From assembly GCA_018899995.1 (NCBI GenBank), contig JAHIHE010000126.1, forward strand, positions 1-7,618: a DNA stretch of 7,618 nucleotides, given 5' to 3'. Both the position numbers and the translations under genes were made by a program. The first letter of the stretch is position 1. Each line of letters starts with the position of its first letter. The notes under the pieces are model-generated. The model was not told the DNA's origin. It saw only the letters and a program-made list of their open reading frames with translations, and did not search any database. Origin of the DNA: Patescibacteria group bacterium. GTDB lineage: Bacteria; Patescibacteriota; Minisyncoccia; JAHIHE01. Positions 1 through 5,752 of the stretch are shown piece by piece.

Positions 1-1
1 A

Positions 2-571
2 GAATATGTGAAAAACATTCTAAATTTTTTAGCAAATTATTTTCCAAACTTTACCGCTGGGAAACTTTTTGATTCTGCTAAAAATGAAATTCCCGGCGAA
101 ACAGACAGAAAAATGCTATTGAATTATTCATTTTTGGCAGGAAAATCCAGAGAGCATGAACTTGCCGCAAAATTAAACGAACTTCAAGAAAAATATAAGG
201 ACGAATTGAAATTTAAATACATTGGGCCAATGGCGCCTTATAGCTTTGTTGATATTAAATTGAGCGTGGGCAATTTTGACTTGGTTGATAACGCCAGGAA
301 AACCTTGGGGCTCGGAGAGGAAGTTACAATCCTAGAAATAAAAAACGCCTACTATGAATTGGCTGCGCAATATCATCCGGATAAACATGAGCACAAAAAA
401 GATCAGGCCGTATTGGAAGAAACAACAAAGAAGATGAAAGGCATAATAATGGCTAACGAAGCCCTGACCGCTTATTGTAAATATTGTTTATCGTCTTTAT
501 CTTTGAAAGAAAATCAAAGTTGCTCCCTGCGCAAAATAGATGTTGAGAATTCAATAATTATTAAAGAATAA
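2..571 (+). CDS. GvpL/GvpF-type gas vesicle protein fused to a C-terminal J domain (5' partial)
   Basis: Residues are counted from the GTG at position 8. Residues 38-85 look like the C-terminal end of GvpL/GvpF gas vesicle proteins: a hydrophobic LNYSFL strand, a charged helix, then the signature YIGPMAPYSF (71-80). Residues 94-157 form a J domain, with helix II AYYELAAQ, the HPDK motif at 123-126 and a helix III ending in ANEALTAY. GvpF/L proteins are minor structural or assembly factors of gas vesicles, and a J domain would recruit an Hsp70 (DnaK). The frame stays open to the left edge (codons GAA, TAT before the GTG), and most of the usual GvpF/L N-terminal region is missing, so the gene almost certainly starts outside the window and the GTG is not the true start. 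A short tail with Cys157, Cys160 and Cys172 follows the J domain. The domain calls rest on motif recognition; a plain J-domain protein is the alternative. Confidence 0.78.
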   Translation, partial: EYVKNILNFLANYFPNFTAGKLFDSAKNEIPGETDRKMLLNYSFLAGKSREHELAAKLNELQEKYKDELKFKYIGPMAPYSFVDIKLSVGNFDLVDNARKTLGLGEEVTILEIKNAYYELAAQYHPDKHEHKKDQAVLEETTKKMKGIIMANEALTAYCKYCLSSLSLKENQSCSLRKIDVENSIIIKE

Positions 572-657
572 AATCCAAGCTCGGCCAAACCGCCGTTGTC
601 CTCGGCGCGGCGCGGATGGCAAAGCAAAAGGAGCTAAACGCAAAGCTTAAAGAATAA
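565..657 (+). other. Short coding-like remnant downstream of the Gvp/J gene
   Basis: In another frame from the upstream gene, codons run open from just after a TAA at 562-564 to a TAA at 655-657. They give a peptide ending RMAKQKELNAKLKE. The only ATG (616) would make 13 residues and has no ribosome binding site. The segment is more GC-rich than its surroundings and ends with the same 11 bases, TTAAAGAATAA, that end the upstream gene (561-571 and 647-657). It may be the tail of a decayed gene, or chance. I do not recognise the peptide. Confidence 0.2.
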
Positions 658-686
658 GTTTTTAACTGTTTCTATCCATTCCATTC

Positions 687-720
687 ATCAATAAAACCTG
701 CTCGAGCAGGTTTTATTGAT
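687..720. terminator. Perfect 34-bp palindrome, probable bidirectional terminator
   Basis: The 34 bases equal their own reverse complement, centred on CTCGAG. As RNA this gives a GC core (CCTGC/GCAGG) around a TCGA loop, flanked by A-tracts on one side and TTTTATT on the other. The U-rich tail is therefore present in both directions. It lies between the end of the Gvp/J gene (571, +) and the end of tyrS (751, -), where a terminator shared by convergent genes is expected. Confidence 0.8.
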
Positions 721-750
721 ATTTTAAACTATATATGTTGTATTTAAAGT

Positions 751-1980
751 TTATACGGTGATTCTCGCAAATCTTCTTTTTCCGGCTCTGATTACCATTC
801 CATTTTTTATTTCAACAACTTTTTTCCAGCCAGAAATCGTTTTGCCGTTAATTTCCACGGCACGACCTTCCACTAATCTTTTGGCCTCGCTTTTTGAAGA
901 AACTAATTTTGTTTTAACCAGCAAATCTAAAACCGACATGGTTCGCCCTTGTTTACTACAAGAGGTTTTTTCACTGATTTTAATTTCCGGAATTTCGCTG
1001 GGGACTCCCTTGTCGCGAAAAACTTTATTGAATTCAGTTTCGGCCGCTTCGGCTGATTTTTGGGAATGATAAAAAGTGATGATTTCTTTGGCAAGCCGGA
1101 CTTTCATGTCGCGGGGATTGATTTTTGGATTTTTTAAATCCGCTTTTATTTTTTCCAATTCTTCATCCGACAAATCTGTAAGAAGCGTAAAATAATTAGT
1201 AATTAACGAATCGGGAATGGACATAATTTTACCAAACATTGAGTTTGCGTTTTCGGCAACGCCAATATAGTTATCTAAGCTTTTGCTCATTTTTTGCGCT
1301 CCGTCCAGTCCGACTAAAAGCGGCACGGTAATGATATTTTGTTCTGGCAAATTCATTTTTCTTTGCAAATCCCTGCCAGCCAGCATATTGAATTTTTGGT
1401 CAGTTCCACCCAATTCCACATCTGCCGCAACCTCTATGGAATCGTACGCCTGCATAATCGGATACATAATTTCACTTATCGCGATATCGTTTCCGCTTTT
1501 AAGACGCTTACTGAAATCGTCGCGCTCTAAAATTCTTGCAACCGTGAATTTTGAAACAAGTTTTAAAATATCCTCCCAGCCCATGGCGCAAAACCAGGTG
1601 CTATTGTATCTAACCTCTATTTTTTTAAAATTCAAAATTTTTCCCGCTTGGTCAAAATAAGTCTTGGCGTTTTTTAAAACTTCTTCTTTTGACAAAGCTG
1701 GCCGGGTTTTTGATTTTCCGGAAGGGTCGCCGATCATGCCGGTAAAATCGCCGATAATAAAAACCGCTTGATGGCCCATATCCTGAAACTCTTTCAGTTT
1801 TTTAAGAACCACAAAGTGGCCGAGATGAATATCCGGACGCGAAGGGTCAACTCCGAGCTTTATTCTCAATCGCTTGCCGGACTTGAGCTTCTCTCCCAAG
1901 TCTTTTTTGACAATAATTTCTTCTACGCCGCGAGCGAGAAGTTTTTTGATTTTTTCCGGATCAGTAATGATTTTGGGCAT
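751..1980 (-). CDS. tyrS: Tyrosyl-tRNA synthetase
   Basis: This class I aminoacyl-tRNA synthetase attaches tyrosine to tRNA-Tyr in the cytoplasm using ATP. The 409-residue product is of normal length and complete. The catalytic domain has the HIGH-type motif HLGH at 52-55 within VDPSRPDIHLGH, the tyrosine-site segment YPIMQAYD at 173-180, GGTDQ at 191-195, and KMSKS at 230-234. An S4 RNA-binding domain fills about 347-409 (SVLDLLVKTKLVSSKSEAKR and on). The KMSKS sequence and the Lys-Leu-Gly-Val-Asp-Pro context place it with the TyrZ-like bacterial subclass rather than the KFGKS/KFGKT subclass of E. coli TyrS. The ATG at 1978-1980 agrees with the family N-terminus. No Shine-Dalgarno sequence is visible before it (the bases are TTGACTTTTT). 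It is transcribed away from the PBP gene and converges on the Gvp/J gene. No frameshift or missing motif was seen. Confidence 0.97.
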   Translation of the reverse strand: MPKIITDPEKIKKLLARGVEEIIVKKDLGEKLKSGKRLRIKLGVDPSRPDIHLGHFVVLKKLKEFQDMGHQAVFIIGDFTGMIGDPSGKSKTRPALSKEEVLKNAKTYFDQAGKILNFKKIEVRYNSTWFCAMGWEDILKLVSKFTVARILERDDFSKRLKSGNDIAISEIMYPIMQAYDSIEVAADVELGGTDQKFNMLAGRDLQRKMNLPEQNIITVPLLVGLDGAQKMSKSLDNYIGVAENANSMFGKIMSIPDSLITNYFTLLTDLSDEELEKIKADLKNPKINPRDMKVRLAKEIITFYHSQKSAEAAETEFNKVFRDKGVPSEIPEIKISEKTSCSKQGRTMSVLDLLVKTKLVSSKSEAKRLVEGRAVEINGKTISGWKKVVEIKNGMVIRAGKRRFARITV

Positions 1981-1983
1981 AAA

Positions 1984-2190
1984 AAGTCAATTAAGCAAGA
2001 TAACAATTAAACAAAATTCAATTAATCAATTAAGCAATTTAACAAAATAACAATATAAAAATTAGGGTTTAAAATCTTAAATGAAAATAATTCCTAAATT
2101 CTGTTAAATTGTTTGATTGTTTAATTGTTAAGTTGGGTTCGTTAAATTGTTTAGTTGTTAAATTGCTAAATTGTTAAGTTGTTTGCTTAC
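1984..2190. repeat. AT-rich degenerate repeat field forming an inverted repeat
   Basis: The left half is built of variants of CAATTAA/AGCAA, and the right half of the complementary TTGTTAA/TTGTTTA. The best inverted pair is 2019-2043 against 2103-2127: 25 positions with 22 exact matches, and two of the three differences would be G-U pairs in RNA. Direct repeats occur inside each half: TCAATTAAGCAA at 1987-1998 and 2026-2037; AATTGTTAAGTTG at 2123-2135 and 2169-2181; GTTAAATTGTTT at 2103-2114 and 2141-2152. There is no open frame of note. It lies in the 5' region of tyrS. Bases 2191-2262 show nothing I recognise. Confidence 0.75.
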
Positions 2191-2262
2191 TTGCTTTTAA
2201 ATCTACCACAATTGGCCGCTTTGGGCAACTGCTTTACATATGGAATAAACAGCGGGGGCTAT

Positions 2263-2291
2263 TTGTCAATTTCCTTTTTTCGTTATATTAT
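2263..2291 (+). promoter_or_regulatory. Putative sigma-70-type promoter for the penicillin-binding protein gene
   Basis: TTGTCA at 2263-2268 and TATTAT at 2286-2291 are separated by 17 bases, matching -35 and -10 boxes at optimal spacing. Transcription would begin near 2298, giving a leader of about 50 bases. The -35 block also reads TTGACA on the minus strand (2269-2264), so it could serve tyrS, but I see no good -10 at the right distance there. Pattern match only. Confidence 0.4.
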
Positions 2292-2346
2292 CAGTTTATG
2301 GTGAAGGATTTGAACCATATTATTAAAGGAACTTATGTTTTAATTT

Positions 2347-5307
2347 ATGCCAGTGAGAAAGCGATATTTGGGAACAACAAAGTTTTCCGGCTCGGGAAAT
2401 ATTTTAAGAATAAGCCCGCTCAAAAGCCCGTCTCCGCGGAAGAAAAGAAAAATTTTCAGAACATTGGCAATAATTGTTGCCACGCTGTTTTTTTTGTCGG
2501 CCGTTGCCGTAGGAGCGGTTTTTATTTATTTTTCCCGCGATCTGCCCGACCCCGCCTCCTTGGGCAAGCGCCAAGTCGCCGAATCAACGAAAATATACGA
2601 CCGGACCGGCTCCGTTTTGCTTTATGAAATCCACGGCGAGGAAAAACGCACCATCGTGCCCCTCTCGGAAATTTCTCCTTATTTGAAAAAAGCAGCCATT
2701 GCCGTAGAGGACAAGGATTTTTATTCACACGAAGGCGTGGATTTGCGCGGAGTCGCGCGCGCCGTTTTGCAGGACATAATTACAGGCGATTTACGCCAAG
2801 GCGGCTCTACCATTACCCAGCAGCTGATTAAAAATTCAATATTAACCCGCGAGAGAACGATAGCCAGAAAAATCAAAGAATGGATTTTGGCGATTGAGCT
2901 TGAGCAGAAGTTTTCCAAAGACCAGATTTTGGAAATGTATTTGAACCAGATTCCCTACGGCTCAAACGCGTACGGCGCCGAAGCTGCGGCACAGACCTTT
3001 TTCGGCAAGCCGGCCAAAGATTTAACCCTCGGCGAAGCGGCGATTTTGGCCGCTCTTCCAAAAGCGCCGACTTATTACTCTCCCTACGGAACGCACAAGG
3101 AGGATCTTAAGTCCAGACAAGAATATGTTATCAGCCGGATGAATCAGTTGGGCTATATAAATTCCGAAGAAGCAAAAAGCGCCTTGGCGGAAAACGCTTT
3201 GGATAAAATAAAGCGGTTTAAGGAAAAAATGATCGCTCCGCATTTTGTGATGATGGTAAAAGAGTACCTTGCTGACAAATACGGCGACAAGGTTTTGGAA
3301 AAAGGCGGGCTGAAAGTCCTTACGACACTTGATGTTTCCAAGCAAAAGATTGCCGAAGCGGTTATAAGCGAAAATATGGAAAAAAACAGCAAAAAATACA
3401 ATGTCTTTAACGCGGCGCTTGTCGCGATAAATCCCAAAAACGGAGAGGTCTTGTCGCTGGTGGGATCTAAAGATTATTTCGCCGAATCTTCTTTTCCCCA
3501 AGGGTGCTCTTCAATCCAAGAGGGCAAAAAATGCTTGTTTGATCCGAACACCAACGCGGCGGTTTCTTTGCTTTCGCCGGGCTCGGCGCTAAAGCCGATT
3601 ATTTACGCCACTCTCTTTAAAAAAGGATATAATCCGGACACTATTTTATTTGATATAGATACTGAATTTAATCCTTTGTGCGATCCTGTAACTCATCTGC
3701 CGCAGACCTCAATTATAGAGCCGAGAGATTGCTACGCTCCGAAAAATTATGATTTAAAATTCAGGGGCCCGGTATCAATCAGGAGCGCTTTGGCGCAATC
3801 GCTCAATATTCCGGCGGTTAAAACGCTGTATTTGGCCGGAATCAAAGAAAGCATCGCGACGGCCAACGAAGCCGGAGTTAAAACCTTAAAGCAAGAAGAC
3901 AATTACGGATTAGCGCTGGTTTTGGGCGGCGGCGGGGTCAAGCTTTTGGAGCTGACTTCCGCTTACGGCGTTTTCGCGACCGAAGGCGCGGCGAATGAAA
4001 CCAAAACGGTTTTGAAAGTCAGCGCCGCTGACAACAGCGTTTTGGAAGACAACGCTTCTGGCAGCGCCGGAAAACAAATTCTGGATAAAAATATCTCGCA
4101 AGAAATTACCGATATTTTGTCGGACAATGTTGCAAGAACCCCGATTTTCGGGCCGAACAGCCCGCTGTATTTTCCCAACCGGCCCGTGGCCGCGAAAACC
4201 GGCACTGCCGGCGATTATCGCGCCGCTTGGACCATCGGCTACACCCCGTCTCTTGTGGCAGGAGTCTGGGCCGGGAACAACGACAATTCGCAAATGAACC
4301 GCGCGGGAGGTGTTTCTGCCGCGGCTCCGATATGGCATGATTTTATGGCTCAAGCGCTTGAAGGAACCCCAGTGGAAAATTTCAATAAGCCGCCGATTTT
4401 TGTGACCAGCAAGCCGATTATTGACGGGGTCTTTGACACGGGGGTTATGGTAAAAATAGACAAGGCGTGCGGAGACAAGCTGGCAAAAGACGACGCGCCC
4501 AAAGACCGCGTTGAGGAGCGGGCATACAAATTCGTTCACGATATACTTTTTTATGTTGACAAATCCAATCCTCTGGGACCCGCGCCGGATAGACCGCAAG
4601 ACGACCCGCAGTTCGCGAATTGGGAAAAAGCGGTTTCTGATTGGGCAAGCCAAAACGGATATAAAAACGAAGCGCCGCCGGCGGAATATTGCGAGGTTAA
4701 AATATATGAGAAGCCAAGCGTTTCTATTGTTTCGCCGGCGGCAGGAGAAACGATTAAGCCGGCGGCAACCGACGGATCAAGCGGATTTAATTTGAAAATT
4801 GAGGCGGCTGTAAGCGCTTCGGCCGGAATAAAGCAGGCAAATTTCTTTTTTGACGGCAATTTAGCCGGCAACCGCTCTGCTCCTCCCTGGTTTATAAATT
4901 TTCCGCTCAATAAAAATATCGCGGATGGCGAGCATAAAATTTCCGTCAAAATTTTTGACAGCGCCAATAACGAAGCCACAAGCGAAATAAAAATAAACTT
5001 GGATCTTGATTTTGATCCCCCCAATGTTTCTTTGAAAGAGCCGCTCTGCGGCGGAAAAGTGTTTTGTTTCCTGTCCGCGACAGCCAGTGACGCGAAAAGC
5101 GGCTTGTCGTCCGTGGATTTTTACGCTCAAAGAATGAGCGACACCCAAGCGATAAAAATATCCGGCATTTCTTCAAAAGACGGTGATTTTTATCAGATGG
5201 TCTGGCCGACCGACAGCATGGCTTCCGGCACTTACGAAATTTGGGCAAAGGCGAAAGACAACCGCGGCAATGAAGCCGTGAGCGAAAAGAAAAAAGTGAC
5301 GATTTGA
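2347..5307 (+). CDS. Class A (1A-family) penicillin-binding protein with C-terminal Ig-like repeats
   Basis: This bifunctional murein synthase polymerises lipid II glycan chains and cross-links peptides outside the membrane. The order of parts is: a basic cytoplasmic tail (1-38); one membrane helix (about 39-62); a GT51 domain with EDKDFYSHEG at 121-130 (catalytic Glu121), QGGSTITQQL at 151-160 and LEMYLNQIPYG near 195-205; then a transpeptidase with the SxxK motif SALK (Ser413, Lys416), SLN at 485-487 and KTGT at 617-620. All catalytic motifs are intact. A linker (about 680-788) leads to two beta-rich, Ig-like repeats at about 789-885 and 887-986, each ending with a D-(S/N)-x-x-N-E-A motif; they may bind wall polymers or partners. 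It is longer than a minimal class A PBP because of this tail. The start is fixed by an in-frame TAA at 2341-2343; AAAGGA at 2325-2330 is rather far upstream. It resembles mrcA/ponA products, though the Ig-like tail also recalls PbpC. Confidence 0.96.
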   Translation: MPVRKRYLGTTKFSGSGNILRISPLKSPSPRKKRKIFRTLAIIVATLFFLSAVAVGAVFIYFSRDLPDPASLGKRQVAESTKIYDRTGSVLLYEIHGEEKRTIVPLSEISPYLKKAAIAVEDKDFYSHEGVDLRGVARAVLQDIITGDLRQGGSTITQQLIKNSILTRERTIARKIKEWILAIELEQKFSKDQILEMYLNQIPYGSNAYGAEAAAQTFFGKPAKDLTLGEAAILAALPKAPTYYSPYGTHKEDLKSRQEYVISRMNQLGYINSEEAKSALAENALDKIKRFKEKMIAPHFVMMVKEYLADKYGDKVLEKGGLKVLTTLDVSKQKIAEAVISENMEKNSKKYNVFNAALVAINPKNGEVLSLVGSKDYFAESSFPQGCSSIQEGKKCLFDPNTNAAVSLLSPGSALKPIIYATLFKKGYNPDTILFDIDTEFNPLCDPVTHLPQTSIIEPRDCYAPKNYDLKFRGPVSIRSALAQSLNIPAVKTLYLAGIKESIATANEAGVKTLKQEDNYGLALVLGGGGVKLLELTSAYGVFATEGAANETKTVLKVSAADNSVLEDNASGSAGKQILDKNISQEITDILSDNVARTPIFGPNSPLYFPNRPVAAKTGTAGDYRAAWTIGYTPSLVAGVWAGNNDNSQMNRAGGVSAAAPIWHDFMAQALEGTPVENFNKPPIFVTSKPIIDGVFDTGVMVKIDKACGDKLAKDDAPKDRVEERAYKFVHDILFYVDKSNPLGPAPDRPQDDPQFANWEKAVSDWASQNGYKNEAPPAEYCEVKIYEKPSVSIVSPAAGETIKPAATDGSSGFNLKIEAAVSASAGIKQANFFFDGNLAGNRSAPPWFINFPLNKNIADGEHKISVKIFDSANNEATSEIKINLDLDFDPPNVSLKEPLCGGKVFCFLSATASDAKSGLSSVDFYAQRMSDTQAIKISGISSKDGDFYQMVWPTDSMASGTYEIWAKAKDNRGNEAVSEKKKVTI

Positions 5308-5330
5308 TTTTGGGGTTTTTGAAAGCAAAA

Positions 5331-5368
5331 AAGAAGGGCTCGCTGAGACAAGAACGAGTCCTTTTAAT
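5331..5368. terminator. Bidirectional intrinsic terminator after the PBP gene
   Basis: AAGGGCTCG (5334-5342) pairs with CGAGTCCTT (5355-5363) with one G-U, around a 12-base loop. It is followed by TTTTAAT on the plus strand. On the minus strand the stem is followed by CTTCTTTTTTG, so it can stop transcription both ways. It sits 26 bases after the PBP stop and just beyond the stop of the small minus-strand ORF. Confidence 0.75.
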
Positions 5369-5378
5369 ATTAAAGTTT

Positions 5379-5582
5379 TTACCTGATTCTATGGCTAATA
5401 AGCCCATGGTTTTTCTCCGCGACATCGATTGCCTTGATGCATATGCCTGTTATTATCCGGCCACAGTTGGTCATGCCCGGACAATTCTCGCAAAACGGAC
5501 ATTGTTTTGCCTTACTCTCTACCATTGGAGAGGCTGGGACTAATGGTGTCCCATCTAATCCTGTTTGAAATTGTATTGGAAT
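5379..5582 (-). CDS. Small Cys-rich hypothetical protein, apparent ATT start
   Basis: I do not recognise this 67-residue product. A perfect AGGAGG (plus-strand 5590-5595) lies seven bases before an in-frame ATT at 5580-5582, which would be a rare initiation codon. The alternatives are a TTG at 5628-5630 (83 residues, no ribosome binding site) and an internal ATG (about 48 residues, no ribosome binding site). The centre holds five cysteines spaced C-x2-C-x2-C-x5-C-x7-C (CPFCENCPGMTNC and on), which could bind zinc or an iron-sulfur cluster or form disulfides. The spacing does not match a ferredoxin motif exactly. There is no signal peptide or membrane segment. It follows polX on the same strand at a distance of 170 bases and ends just before a terminator that works in its direction, which supports a real gene. 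It could still be a chance frame. Confidence 0.45.
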   Translation of the reverse strand: MPIQFQTGLDGTPLVPASPMVESKAKQCPFCENCPGMTNCGRIITGICIKAIDVAEKNHGLISHRIR

Positions 5583-5589
5583 GTTTTTT

Positions 5590-5609
5590 CCTCCTATATT
5601 TAGGATAAC
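5590..5609 (-). promoter_or_regulatory. Shine-Dalgarno site inside a small hairpin
   Basis: On the minus strand TCCTA and TAGGA pair (plus-strand 5601-5605 with 5592-5596) around a four-base loop, covering four of the six bases of AGGAGG. The overlapping bases GTTATCC (5603-5609) can instead pair with an upstream GGATAAC (5636-5642). The two pairings exclude each other, so translation of the small ORF could be controlled by RNA folding. The five-bp sequestering stem is weak. Confidence 0.35.
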
Positions 5610-5635
5610 AAAATTTTTATAAAAAAACAAGTTGA

Positions 5636-5663
5636 GTTATCCACAGGGCACCAGATCCGTCAA
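5636..5663 (-). promoter_or_regulatory. Possible promoter for the small Cys-rich ORF
   Basis: Minus-strand TTGACG (5663-5658) is followed after 16 bases by GATAAC (5641-5636), five of six and four of six matches to the sigma-70 boxes. It would start transcription near 5630, about 35 bases before the AGGAGG. A transcript starting there would lack the GGATAAC arm of the alternative hairpin, so this promoter and the RNA switch idea compete. Confidence 0.2.
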
Positions 5664-5724
5664 CAGGCGGAACAGCGCCCTGTAGCCCTGAATCGTGTTG
5701 CTGTGGGCAACTCTGTTTCAGGGC
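5643..5724 (-). other. GC-rich structured block, possible leader RNA or small RNA
   Basis: Two adjacent stem-loops stand out from the AT-rich surroundings. The first pairs ACAGGGC (5643-5649) with GCCCTGT (5677-5683) and contains an inner stem TCCGTC/GGCGGA (5656-5661 with 5666-5671) closed by AACA. The second pairs GCCCTGAA (5685-5692) with TTCAGGGC (5717-5724) and contains GTTGC/GCAAC (5697-5701 with 5707-5711). The strand is assigned by position, between polX and the small ORF, both on the minus strand. No T-run directly follows either stem, so a simple terminator is unlikely. It matches no RNA family I can name. Confidence 0.4.
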
Positions 5725-5752
5725 ACAGACCAGCAATTTTTTAAAACAAAAA

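Noticed and set aside
1984..2190. CRISPR-like array
   Set aside because: Units are short, degenerate and contiguous, with no uniform repeat-spacer pattern and no cas genes.
2298..2627. Plus-strand frame overlapping the PBP start, with an ATG near the promoter
   Set aside because: It runs out of frame through conserved PBP sequence and its peptide looks like a frame-shifted PBP N-terminus.
3910..4653. Long minus-strand open frame (247 codons) inside the PBP gene
   Set aside because: It is antisense to an intact, motif-rich gene, has a low-complexity basic composition, and shows no domain or ribosome binding site.
5304..5543. Plus-strand frame of 79 codons overlapping the small Cys-rich ORF
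   Set aside because: It crosses the terminator stem, lacks a ribosome binding site, and the opposite strand has the better gene signals.
5603..5724. Integron attC site or insertion-sequence end
   Set aside because: The GTTATCC/GGATAAC pair does not fit the GTTRRRY/RYYYAAC core sites, and no integrase or transposase is present.
5643..5724. tRNA gene
   Set aside because: The stems do not form a cloverleaf, and no TTCRA T-loop or acceptor stem with suitable spacing was found.
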